Shown one piece after another: positions 31,104 through 41,562 of a stretch of 64,000 nucleotides of DNA. The DNA is from Macroventuria anomochaeta. Taxonomy: Eukaryota; Ascomycota; Dothideomycetes; Pleosporales; Didymellaceae. The notes below the pieces were generated by a model, which saw nothing but the letters and a program-made list of their open reading frames with translations, made no database searches and was not told where the DNA came from. The DNA lies in NCBI RefSeq assembly GCF_010093625.1, contig NW_022985408.1:7501-71500 (forward strand), read 5' to 3'. Each line of letters starts with the position of its first letter. The first letter of the stretch is position 1. The translations under genes and the position numbers were made by a program.

Positions 31104-32843
31104 ATGGCTTCACAAGACCGCGTCACAGATGTCTACGGTCCAGGAACATACACTGATAAAGCATTCGTCCCGGTCCCCGAGGACACTTCTCGCATCTTTC
31201 GACTCATCGCTTCACAAACACCAGGCTTCACGCAGGATGAGGCCATTCTTTCGAAAGTCAAGTTTACGGGTGAAGACTACCCCGTCATTCCCGGGCCCAT
31301 CAAAGCTACCTCAGTAGCTGCAGCTTTGCATGCCATGTGCGGTGTCATCGCAGATGAGATCCTCACTTTGAGAGGTTTGAAGGACGACAACCGGAAAATC
31401 ACCGTCAACACTACACATAGCGCAATATGGTTTGGTTGTGTGGCGACAGCCTATCTAAACGGCGACGATGTCCTCAGTATGGCAGCGCAAAAGAAGCTGG
31501 GCGACATCCTGCAAGACTGGGAACAAGGCTGGACGGATACACCCCTCAAGTATCGCGCGACTGCACTATATCCCACAAAAAATCCCGAGACATGGTACTC
31601 GTTCCACGGTAGCATGAACGCCAAACCGGTCCTTGAGAGCATTGGCATCAACCCTAACGCGAACGTGTCCACCAACGAGGAGGCTGCAAATCTCATTGCC
31701 GAACACACGAAGAAATACAGTCCGGAAGAGCTCGAGATGAACAACCTTCTCAACGGCTTCTGTGGTTCGATCTGCTTCACACCAGAACAGTGGAGAAATT
31801 CCACCATGGGCAAGTCCCTGGCCGCCCACCCATTGGTGAATGTCAAAAAGCAGACCCACGCCGTGCCCACACCACCCATCGCATTTCCCCCTCTAAATCC
31901 TCATGACCCTCGCCCCCTGGCTGGAATCAAAGTTGTAGAACTCACTCGCGTCATCGCCGGACCCGAAATCGGCACAATCCTCGCCTCCTTCGGCGCCGAC
32001 GTAATTCGCCTCAACGCTCCGTTCCTGCCGGATATCAATATTATGCAGTTGTCTCTCAATGCCGGGAAACGCACGTCCACCGTCGATCTGCGCAATGCCT
32101 CCGACCGCCAGCATTTGGACGCGCTTCTCGCAGACGCCGACGTGTTCATCCAAGGCTTCCGTCCGGGCAAGATGAAGAAGTTCGGTCTCGGTGTAGAAGA
32201 GCTCCTCGAGATGGCCGGCAAGCGCGGCAAAGGCATTGTTTACGTCTCCGAGAACTGCTACGGGCCTGACGGGTACTACAAAGAGCGACCGGGGTGGCAG
32301 CAGATTGGGGACGCAGCAGCGGGATCTGCGTACGTGACTGGTCGGGCTCTCGAGATCACACAGGGACTGCAGAAGCATGAGGCTGTGCTCCCCAGCTTGC
32401 CCATCTCGGATATGTCGACTGGTGTGCTTGGGGCTGTCGGCGCGATGCTGGCGCTGAGGGAGCGGGCGACGAAGGGCGGGAGCTGGGAAGTTCTTGCCAG
32501 TCTTACGGGGGTGAATGCATACGCGCTGAGAGAAGATGTTGGATTGTACCCGCTGCAGACGGTGAAGGAGTGTCAAGAAAGATTCCAGTGGGGCGAGATG
32601 AGAGGAAGTCATCACGTGCTCGATCTGCTTGTCACAGTCTGGAAGGGCTGGAAAAAGGTTCTTGGACACTACTTGGAAGAACAGAGTGGTTGGTATCAGA
32701 GTTTTGAAGGCAGTGCTTTCGGCGGGAAGAAGCTGAGCGTGCTGAAGCCGGTACCACAAATCGAGGGTGCAGAGGGTGCGAGATGGTTGACGCCCAGTGT
32801 TCCGTATGGGGCGGAGAAACTGGAGGGTATGTCGTGGTTGTAA
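31104..32843 (+). CDS. CaiB/BaiF (class III) CoA-transferase family protein
   Basis: This is a predicted enzyme that moves CoA between acyl groups, or an alpha-methylacyl-CoA racemase relative. The second half opens with the class III signature PLAGIKVVELTRVIAGPEIGT, then FGADVIRL, LNAGKRTSTVDLRN, ADVFIQGFRPGKMKKFGLGVEEL and GIVYVSENCYGPDG. The segment LPISDMSTGVLGAVGAMLAL matches the family's conserved D..TG..GA.G. The first 270 or so residues form an N-terminal region typical of the long fungal form. The total is 579 residues without introns. The start ATG has a strong context (ACCACCATGGC). The divergent partner suggests a shared pathway such as acyl-CoA or carnitine-type metabolism; this is inference only. 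Confidence 0.9.
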   Translation: MASQDRVTDVYGPGTYTDKAFVPVPEDTSRIFRLIASQTPGFTQDEAILSKVKFTGEDYPVIPGPIKATSVAAALHAMCGVIADEILTLRGLKDDNRKITVNTTHSAIWFGCVATAYLNGDDVLSMAAQKKLGDILQDWEQGWTDTPLKYRATALYPTKNPETWYSFHGSMNAKPVLESIGINPNANVSTNEEAANLIAEHTKKYSPEELEMNNLLNGFCGSICFTPEQWRNSTMGKSLAAHPLVNVKKQTHAVPTPPIAFPPLNPHDPRPLAGIKVVELTRVIAGPEIGTILASFGADVIRLNAPFLPDINIMQLSLNAGKRTSTVDLRNASDRQHLDALLADADVFIQGFRPGKMKKFGLGVEELLEMAGKRGKGIVYVSENCYGPDGYYKERPGWQQIGDAAAGSAYVTGRALEITQGLQKHEAVLPSLPISDMSTGVLGAVGAMLALRERATKGGSWEVLASLTGVNAYALREDVGLYPLQTVKECQERFQWGEMRGSHHVLDLLVTVWKGWKKVLGHYLEEQSGWYQSFEGSAFGGKKLSVLKPVPQIEGAEGARWLTPSVPYGAEKLEGMSWL

Positions 32844-33278
32844 TGAGTAGTTGATAACAACATACGTATTGGCTTTTACCTACAGCGAATAGCAAGTACA
32901 ATGCACGCAATGAAGAATAAACTCGAGAATATTGGTGTCAGTCAGAATTGACTCGGCGGACAGGCAAGTAGCAGCGACCATATCTTGTCGTTTACCGGGT
33001 ACGTCAGATCCTCTCCAAGTACGTTTTCAGCGGACTTTGTCACAGGATGATCTATCTTACCTGCAATTTTCCACGATTGATTCTCAGTTGCCTTATATTT
33101 CCTTGCAGTACCCATCAACCACCCAAAATGCTCTTCTTCCACTCCGTTTCTGGATGCGCTGCCGTCTTGATCATGACGCTTGTCTCTTTTACGGGTGCGA
33201 TTCCCTTCGAAGTTGTTGCGGTATCGATTGGTCCGCACACAGTCTGACTATACCCTTGACAGATTACCTAGTCTAGTG
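32844..33278. other. intergenic, no gene recognised
   Basis: This is the downstream region of the CoA-transferase up to the repeat copy. Overlapping short frames on both strands lack motifs. Confidence 0.4.
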
Positions 33279-33410
33279 TGTTACTGGTCAGGTATATAGT
33301 CGTCATCTCCCAGCTAGATAGCAACTCAGCGCAGTATTCCATCGACCCGATAGTCCTACGTTGTCGTTCACCGTAGCTATCAGTATTCTACAACGGCCCA
33401 CGCCGCCACA
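33279..33410 (-). repeat. dispersed LTR-like repeat, copy 3
   Basis: This is the most complete copy, in reverse orientation to those at 1292 and 18853. On the plus strand it starts TGTTACTGGTCAGG and ends CCGCCACA. The blocks CGACCCGATAGTCCTACG, CCGTAGCTATCAGTATTCTA and CACGCCGCCACA are complementary to copies 1 and 2. TGT/ACA ends support an LTR-like terminus. I found no clean target-site duplication. Confidence 0.7.
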
Positions 33411-34473
33411 ACTGATACCACTTTATTCCTCCACCTCTCAGATCAAGATTGGCAGTTGGACCAGCACCAACATATTTCCAAGACTTGTGCTTGTCCACCC
33501 GGCAGTCCTCCTCACTGAAGGTGACACAGAGACAGCCTATACCAATGTTTATGGACTCGGCTTTCCTCTTGGTATTATGAGTTGTAAAATATCACGACCC
33601 CCTATCTTTGGGACCTAACAGGACTTAGCGCGGGGTCTGTCAAGAGTATAGATATATATGGGGGCTCCTCACGTGCTAGACCCTGAACCACACCTTCACA
33701 GCCACTCACAGTGCCTGCACACAACCAACCCCACATCATCGCTATCATCGCTACCATTATCCCACCTACTATCAGATTCAGCTCGTTCATGCGATTAGAT
33801 TGGTGTCAAGGTTGTTGTACTAAAGGCATGTGGGACTTCAGCCACTACAAAGTATCGTGCCTTTGTTGGTAGTACGACTGGAGACTGATGCTTTTGGCAG
33901 TCCGCGCAAGGGGGCACCCTTTTTCCATGAGGCTGAAACCGCCCTCTGTGTTCGCTTACAGTGCGTGCCTGCACTGAGCCTCGAAACACTCTGATTTCTT
34001 GCTGCACAGCGAATACCGTCTTGTGGTACTAGTGTAGTGTAATTTCTTAGCCGACTTTGGTCTCAGCTTATTCCACTGGTACTGCTGCACCCTCAACAGC
34101 CTATGTTCAGGCGATGGTTTCCATTTCCGCTTCTGTCCCAGCTTCCGTCCCATATGTACGGAGCCGAAATTTCGAATCTTTGGAGACTGACAGCACTACG
34201 CATTGGCGTGATGCGTATCCTGCCATTGAAATCGCTGGTAGAGCAAGACCGAGCAATCATTGGTTCAAAAATGTGGAAGATTTAACCACCTCCCAAGCTT
34301 ATGCATCGTCTCAAGTTGAAGACGTCTTCTGCAAAAGTGAAGGTAGCCTCTGAAGCGTCCGTTTGCCGTTTTAGCCCCACTCTCTATTGTAGTCTTCAAC
34401 CGCCATGGCCTCTGTACGAATCTCCCTTTCTACCCTCTCACGTACCTTATTGGATACGTGTCAACCGCCAGAC
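33411..34473. other. intergenic, no gene recognised
   Basis: This is about 1 kb between the repeat and the intact member of the secreted array. It contains a pyrimidine-rich tract and short frames without motifs, and its right part is the promoter of the secreted-protein gene. Confidence 0.4.
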
Positions 34474-35683
34474 ATGAAGCTTTTCATGCTCGTGGCGGCC
34501 TTCCTCCTGGCGCTGGCCAGCGCTCGAGTCGCTCAACCTTGGGTTGGCGACTACAATGTCACCGTTGCAGCTGACGAGTACCCTCTGTATCTGCCCTACC
34601 CTTTCGCCACGGACGACTTCTACAACACTTGTAAATGCAAGGGCGAGAACTTCTGGAAGGCCATGCATTCCTCAAGTGCAGACGCCGGCAAGCTCTTCAA
34701 GCCGGTCCGCGACTCTGCTGAGAGCACCTTCACCGACATTTGTAGGGACAAGTACTCCCGTATCCACGTATGCGTATTAGCTGACATGCCCCTGCAGCCG
34801 CCTTGACCACATGGTCATGGAAGGATTCAACAGTTCCTGCGAACAGCTACCAGTTCGACAAGGCGTGGGGTATTGATCACGTTCTGCGCGCCATCGGTGT
34901 TTCCGACAAGGCGAAGAAAGATGGAGGCAGCGTTCAGATCGTCAAGATCACTCACGGTGATGGCGATGCCAACGGTGGCGGCTACGGTCCAACCCCATAC
35001 AACAGTCAGCAACAGTACACAGTTGACGGCCAGACCTACCGCGTGACAGGCAGCAAGTACGCTTTCGGTTTCGACCCGAGCGGAGTCCTCCTAGCAATGG
35101 ACCGCAAGTCACCCCAGTATGCGGGCAGCCAGCGCAACCCCAAGGTCCAGGGTGATGGTCTGCCAGACCTCCAGTCTTTCTCTGATGTCGCTTGGCTGAA
35201 GTGGAAGGCGACCTCAGGCAGGGCGCCCTCGTCCATGCGCTACTTCGTGTCGGTCTCCATCACGAACCTCGAGACTAGGGGCGTCATCTCAAAAGTACTT
35301 GACAAAGCCGCGTATAGGGAAATCCCGGCTTGGCCTGGATACGACGTCGACGCCAACACAGAACAAGGCGCAGCTCTGCTTGGTAAGTGAAGACTTAGAA
35401 TGATGTGTGCAGCTTCCGATAGCCACGTGTTCCCGAAGACCTCCAGCCTCCATTATAGGAGGTCGAAATGCTGGAGAACATTCACTGACTGCCACCAGGG
35501 ACACCCAACGCCCTCGCGTTCAGCTACTTTCTCATCCAGCACAAGAGTTCACTCGGAAATCTTAAGATCTCAAAGATTACCGTGTTCAAAAACAGCATGA
35601 AGTTCGCGGATCCCTGTATGCTTTTTCATGTGGAGAAGGTCGCGGAGGAGGACATGGCGAATGTAGCGCGGTCTCGGTTGTAG
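34474..35683 (+). CDS. secreted protein of an uncharacterised fungal family (intact array member)
   Basis: The protein starts with a signal peptide (MKLFMLVAAFLLALASA), and the mature part has few cysteines. Family-type segments are DDFYNTCKCKGENFWKAMHS, AWGIDHVLRAIGVSDK, YTVDGQTYRVTGSKYAFGF, LKWKATSGR, RYFVSVSITNLETRGVIS and GTPNALAFSYFLIQHKSSLG. I know this combination as a widespread uncharacterised family in Dothideomycetes; the function is unknown. The second intron is clear (35383-35498, 116 nt; GTAAGT, CACTGACT, CAG). The first is less certain: 34742-34797 (56 nt, donor GTAGGG, branch GCTGAC, CAG) keeps phase and gives 345 residues overall, but the donor is weak. The start at 34474 is preferred over an upstream ATG at 34405 because it leads straight into the signal peptide. 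Two decayed paralogues follow. Confidence 0.75.
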
Positions 35684-36026
35684 ACCAGCTCAGCTATTTG
35701 TAGCCAAAAGCATGACGGACTAGATTAGGAACGTCTAATTTTGATGGGTTCTGTAGATAGCCAGCTTATATAATGGCGCCTAGTGTGCCTCAAAATACAT
35801 CTTCGCGGAAGATGTGACTTTACGTCCCAGTGCTCCTGCCCAATCATGTCAGCCCTCGGACACATTTGGCTCATGCCATATCAGCCATGTTCCGTGTTTT
35901 ACAGGAGTGTACAAGTGAAGGCGGATGGCTCCACAGCTGCTTTCACCTGTGTTCCGCACACGTATTTTTTAGCTTGCCGCCTGCAATTTCTCCCTCTTGC
36001 ACTCGACTCATCTCAACCAGCCACCA

Positions 36027-37349
36027 TGAATATCAGCAATGCTGGTGCTGGCTTTCGTTATCAACAGAGTCCAGTCGCGACTCCCAGGTTCACACGCCAA
36101 CGGCAGTATTCGGGTCTCGGACTACTTCAGGAACTACTCGTCTTCGACCGCCGCTCTTGATGCCACCAAAAATGTCACTACATTCGTGGGTGGCCTTCCC
36201 CTCTGGTGCCTCCACGACCAGCCCCGAAGCCGTCGGGCGAGCCATTTCTATCTTTCTATGCCAGCACAAGTGATGATGTATGGGAAAAGGCCAAGTGCAA
36301 GGACGCCAACTTCGTGTGAGCAATGCGTGGCTCTGATTGAGAAGCCGGCCAAGTCTTCAAGCCACCGCGTGAGTCTGCTGCCACAGCGTTTGAAACCCTT
36401 GAATATGGTATGGTTGCCGGACCCAAATTTCACTCGTACGTACACCCAGGGACCATGATATCTCGGACAATTGTGATGACCAAGGCGGCTCGATCCAATG
36501 TCTAGCATTCGTCCACGGCTATGCGGAGATAGATGAAGACGGCAATGAGAATTCTGACGATCAGCAGATCTACGAGGCAGATAGCAAGACGTTTCGCCAG
36601 ACAGGTGCGCACTACGGTCTCGGCCTCGAGCCGACCAGAAGAGATCAGTCACATATCCATGAATTGCGCTTGTATGCTTACTCCATGACCAGTCATTATT
36701 GCGGTGGACTGAGACTCGCCTCAGTCTGCCGGCAAGAAACGCGAGCCTGCCGTGGAGGGTGACAAGTTGCCCGCTATCTGTGCATGTTCCAATATAGTTT
36801 GGCTCTATTGGAAGGAGTCTAGTACGGCCACTGGCAATTTTAAGAACCTGAGCTACTTCTTGTCGTTGTTGATCACCAATGAGGAAACTCAGGCTATCGT
36901 CTCGCGCGCCATACGAAACACTGTTCCTGAAGCACAGAGCTTTCCCGCCTGGGGAGGATACGAATTTGACACCGATACTCCCGAGGGACAGGCAATTCTG
37001 GATGAGTCTTCTCTCTGATAGGGACAAGAAGTACTGACCAATGACCATCTCAGGCACACCCAATGCTCAAGCATTCAGCTATTTTCTTTTGCAGCACAAG
37101 GCAACCCTTGGCAATATATACATCTCCCGAGCTCGTGTCTTCCGCGAGAACAGAAAGAGGCCTGGGCCGAACTTGCTCCTCGTTGTGGAGCCGGTGCCAG
37201 CAGGTGCTGATCTAGACAAGCCGGACGATCAGCAAACTGTGGATATACTAAGCTTTTCGCGAAATTTGCTCGCTGAAACGTTGCTGCTGGTACAGTGGAC
37301 GCCGCTGCTGTGGGCCCAGCAAACCTTCCGCCTACCCAGCGGCTCATAG
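36027..37349 (+). pseudogene. decayed paralogue 2 of the secreted array
   Basis: Segments matching the intact copy occur in order but in different frames. They are a signal-peptide-like MLVLAFVIN, then DDVWEKAKCKDANFV, EAGQVFKPPRESAATAFE, YEADSKTFRQTGAHYGLGLE, VIIAVD with an adjacent TGA, GKKREPAVEGDKLPA, NLSYFLSLLITNEETQAI, AWGGYEFDTDTPEGQAIL and GTPNAQAFSYFLLQHKATLG, ending LLLVVEPVP. In-frame stops and several frame changes rule out a single intact product unless many introns are assumed. The C-terminal third is the best preserved. Confidence 0.75.
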
Positions 37350-37362
37350 TACCACCTACCCC

Positions 37363-38477
37363 ATGGCCGGGCCAGGAAGATGGGTTCCTCTACCTCTATC
37401 CGAACACCTTGGACACGGAGTGGGAAAATGCAAGGTGCAGGAGTTCAGACTTTTGTGCGTGCGATGCGTAGCTCTGACAGCGAAGCTGGCAAGATCTTCA
37501 AGCCGCCACGTGATACAGCTGCTGGCCTGTTCGACGAAACACACCTCGGTAAGACCCCTCCCTGCCCATTACCAGCGATGCTGCTAACATAGGGCAGATG
37601 ATCTGGAGACCCGAGGCTGAGAGGTACAACAACTGGGAGGCCGAAGCATGCGCCTTTGGGGAGTCGACCAAATTCTCCGGGGCATGGGCGCAACAAACAT
37701 GACGAACGATAAGGGAGGCGATATCAGATTGATCTCCCTTGTACACGGGGTTCCAAAGCCGGGTGAGGACGCGCGGCTCACCATCGACATGCAAAGTTAC
37801 TAAGTCGACGGAAAGTTGTACCGCTATACCGGTGCTCACTATGCCTTTGGACTTGCGGAGGAGAATGGAGGTAAGCGAATAGACAAGTGCGGTGCACTCG
37901 TCTCGTGCTAATTAACTCCACAGTCGTCATTGCGATGGACAGACTCTCGCCGCAAGAAGCAGGAAAGGATCGAAAGCCAGTAGTAGAAGGCGTCGACGAA
38001 CTGCCTTGATCCGTGCATTTTCTGATATGGCATAGATATCTTGGGAGGTTTTGACATCGGATAATCCAAAAGAGAGCAACTATTTCTTATCGCTCTCGAT
38101 CACGAACGAGCAGACTCAGCTCATTCTATCGCGCGCCATTCGAGAGGTCTTTCTTGGAGCCTAGGGCTTTCCAGCATGGGGCCGTTACGAATTCGATACT
38201 AGTACACCCCAGGGACAAGCAATTCTAGGTCAGTGGTTGGCGACAATTCGAGCAAGGGACGGACTGACGATTGACAGGCACTCCAAACGCCCAAGCTTTT
38301 CAGCTACTTTCTTCCGGCATAAGAAGGACCTTGGTAACTTGTACATCTCAAAAAGTTTGAGTGTTCCGCGACCGTCGAGGAACGACTTCACATGCTAATT
38401 TGCTCATGGTCGTCGAACCTATACCCACGGTGGGAGGCGAGGAGCCAGAGGCTACTGTCTTCACGACGCACTCTTGA
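37363..38477 (+). pseudogene. decayed paralogue 3 of the secreted array
   Basis: This third tandem copy has PNTLDTEWENARC, SEAGKIFKPPRDTAAGLFDE, LWGVDQILRGMGA, VDGKLYRYTGAHYAFGL preceded by a TAA, VVIAMDRLSPQEAGK, ESNYFLSLSITNEQTQLIL, GRYEFDTSTPQGQAIL and LLMVVEPIPT. Introns in positions comparable to the intact copy can be seen (for example GTAAGC ... CTAATT ... CAG at about 37872-37922). Several nonsense codons and frame breaks mark it as a pseudogene. Confidence 0.75.
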
Positions 38478-38758
38478 CGGTATGATCTGCTTTTGGCTCG
38501 GATTAGAGGAGGTATTACAAGTCTTGGACATAGCATAGATGTTGTCATTAGTGTTGAAATACATTAGTACGGGCGAAATTCATTTAAAAGTACCCATCCA
38601 TCTCTTCCAGGTCTCGCGATGCTGTGGCGGTATCATAGTCTTCGCGCAATATCTCCAATACTTGTGCTACCCAAAAAGTTAGCATTCCGGCAAAACAGAC
38701 AACTACAATACCTACTCAACGGTCGAACATAAAGGGTTTTCGTAATGTTTTGATGTCA

Positions 38759-39183
38759 TTACTTGTTCTCGTAGCAATTGTACCAGGCTGGCTTTGGCTC
38801 TGCGAAAAGTGGTTCCCGCCACCGATCGGTCGGTGCTGTGTATTCAGGGACTGAAACGTTCTCTGAACAATCCTCAGCAAGCCTAAATCTGATTAGTAGT
38901 CCATCATTGAGTCTGATATAGATACGAACGAGTAGAAGCGACAGGTACAGCCCCCGTACAGCGTATACGCGAAGGCATCCTGATAAGCACCGATCGTCTC
39001 GTTGTAGTAGAACGGCTCGCAGTGTCCAAGGGCAAATATCCCAGCTACTACGCTGCTGTTCCAACGTGTGCGTACGTAGCCGCAGTTGTACGGATCCGCC
39101 GACATGCTGAGATTGTCGACAGGTGCTGACTGCGTGATATGCACTGCCGACAGAAGGGCAGTGAGTAAAGAAGTTGCGAGCAT
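38759..39183 (-). CDS. small secreted cysteine-containing protein, effector candidate
   Basis: I do not recognise a family. The first exon encodes a signal peptide (MLATSLLTALLSAVHITQSAP) and CGYVRTRWNSSVVAG, GHCEPFYYNETIGAY and YGGCTCRFYS. A 47-nt intron (38883-38929; donor GTTCGT, branch TACTAAT, acceptor TTAG) leads to LAEDCSENVSVPEYT and a C-terminus PAWYNCYENK. The spliced product is 125 residues with six cysteines in the mature part and potential N-glycosylation sites (NSS, NET). A small size, a secretion signal and an even cysteine number are the usual marks of secreted fungal effectors or cell-wall proteins. Without splicing, the frame closes 14 residues after the donor. The donor is slightly unusual, so the intron boundary should be confirmed. 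Confidence 0.65.
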
Positions 39184-40342
39184 GGTAGAAAGATCGGTGA
39201 AAGTAATTACGATGAGGAGATAGTCGGGTATTTCTGAAAGATCGATGTAGGGAGCTCAGCTTCGAACAATCCGAAGCCGAATTTATAGGACTTGCTGGTG
39301 TTCTTGAGGCTCAGGCCGCCGCGGTAGTTTGAGTCGTATCGACACTGCAGTGGTTCCTACTGGACATCGAAATGCGTGCGGTGTGCAATGGAACAGTCCC
39401 GGTATCCACTCAGCATGCGTTCATGCATGCCGACTGTGGAAGGCGTGCGACCGAGCTGTCAAAATGCACGATCCCGATGGCAACGTGGTTATTTGTACGT
39501 TGTGAACTTCTTGATGGGGTCGCCGAGCGTATTACAGCCCAAGTATCTTCGCCCTCATGATGCAGGGACCGGGATTATCGTCCCACTGACATCAGGCAAA
39601 ATGGTGAGCAACATAAAGTACGATATCGGAACAGCCGACAAACCCACGTCGTCATGTCCATGAGGCCATGATAGAGAACGATGACCGATCGCCTGATGTG
39701 TGGGTGGTACGGACCGCAAAGGCGATCATTGCGAATGAGATGTCCCAACTGCGTTGGTGTTATGGAAAAGGCATGTTTTTCTTTACCGCAAGATACAGAT
39801 GAGCGAGTGATTGGCTGTGACAAGCGGTGAGTAAACATCGACTTGGATGTGTGACTGTAACTGTATGACGCCGTCCACGACACAGCCTCTTGTAGCAGTG
39901 GCACGAAGCTACAGTCACGGCCGTAGACTAGGACACCGCCCTTCCCACGGCAAAGGGGGCAGATTTGGAGTCATCCGTCATGTTGTTGCAGGATATGCCC
40001 AGAATGTGGGCACAGTTGGCTCGACGAGCAATGTGCTGGCCGAGCTACAACCTATAGGTTGCAGTCACTGTAACCGGAAGGGAGGAATTCGCGTGCCCCT
40101 CGGGTCGAGGCTCAATTATCGATTAGAAGTAATTCCGAAAATTAGCATTAAACGCTCGAGCGAACACATGATCATAGTGTAGTGATGAGCTATGAGTTAT
40201 GTATGAGTTATGGGTTATGAATGATAAACAGTGGATGAAGGAAGCGGTGATGTAGTCGTTGGCCCACTTATTTTAGCTCAAGAACGCGCGACGCGTTGAA
40301 AGAGTAACTCGACTACAGCGCACCAACTAACAATCCCCCAAC
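39184..40342. other. intergenic, no gene recognised
   Basis: This is about 1.2 kb between the small secreted protein gene and ORC6. Plus-strand frames at 39376-39663 and 39847-40182 have no motifs. Short direct repeats of TATGAGTTATG occur near 40190-40220. Confidence 0.45.
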
Positions 40343-41493
40343 ATGAGCAGGGCCAGCATCGAGCAAGCTTTGACTGGGTTGGTCCCCACGCTCAATGGGC
40401 CACTTCCTCCCGAGCTGATTGACGTTGCCCTGTCTCTTCTGGCACGCTCACGCAGCGTTGCCCATTCGCTGAAGCCGGACGAGGAGATAGCGCGTCCGTA
40501 CGCATGTGCGCAGCTGGCTTGCGAGAGGTAGAAGCTTGCATTCTGCTGATGATAGTCGATGTCTGACAAATTTGATGTAGACTCAAGAAACGCCTCAATC
40601 TACCCTCAATAGCATCTCGCCCGCCATGTCCACCACGAGTGTACAAAAAGCTATACAACTACCTCGCCAGCGCCCTGCCTGACTCGTCGACCCCCCGCGA
40701 GCCACAAACACCACAAAAGAACCCAACATCCGCGTCGGCCTCTACAAAGACTACGCCGAAAATGCCCATGAGCGCCAGGAAGACACCGCAGACTGCTCAG
40801 AAGACCGACACTGGGGCAGGAGAACCGCCAGCATGGGTTATGCCCTGCATTCGTGTGCTCGTTAAGAAGTTCTCGTATCCACTCGCTGCACCTCACGTCT
40901 ACACCGGCATCGAGTCAATCCTGCCAATCATGGCGCGCATGTCCGCCACAACTGCTGAGACGCCCAGCAAGCGACCGCGGCGAGCTGCGAACGTACCACA
41001 GGCTCCTATGGTAGCCGTTCCAGAGACCAAGATCTTTGGCTTGGTCGTTGTGGTGTTCCTCTACGCTTTGACAAGGATGATGAACCAGGACGTCACGCCC
41101 GAGCAGTACGACGAACGCCGCAACATGGCTATCCGCACTCTCCTTCAGCTGCCAGCTGCCAAAGATGTTGCGTATGATGAGCTGTCGCCAGAGACAGAAG
41201 AGTTGATGACTGTGGCACAGCAGGAAGGGTGGTTGCAGATGGAGTGGTTCTTGAACATCTCTCCTCCCAAAGACACAGACAAGATGGAAGGCATCGAGAC
41301 GGCGGACGAGAGCACACTACAGTCGACAGCAAGCACATCTCCGGGTCTCAGAAGTGGTGGCAGCGACTATATTGGCATCGGCACCATGGTGCAAGATGCC
41401 ACCGACTACTTGGGCGAACGTCAACGGCAAGATTACAGGACTTGGAAGGCAAAGATCATGGCTCGCATTGAAGAGATTGAGGCAGGTGCATGA
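40343..41493 (+). CDS. ORC6: origin recognition complex subunit 6
   Basis: This is a subunit of the origin recognition complex that marks replication origins and helps load the MCM helicase in the nucleus. The N-terminal cyclin-like fold begins MSRASIEQALTGLVPTL and continues GPLPPELIDVALSLLARSR and DEEIARPYACAQLACERL, typical of fungal Orc6. A 53-nt intron (40528-40580; GTAGAA, GTCTGAC, GTAG) joins CER to LKKRLNLP. The middle part is a Thr/Pro/Lys-rich linker with several TPxK-like sites that could be CDK targets. The second helical domain (PPAWVMPCIRVLVKKFSYPL) follows. The spliced length is 365 residues. It converges with GCV1, whose stop lies 69 bp away. Confidence 0.88.
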
Positions 41494-41562
41494 AAGGTCA
41501 CTCGTCTCTACCGAAGCCATGTGCGGCAAAGAATCAGGAATGGCATTGACCACGCTTTTAGA

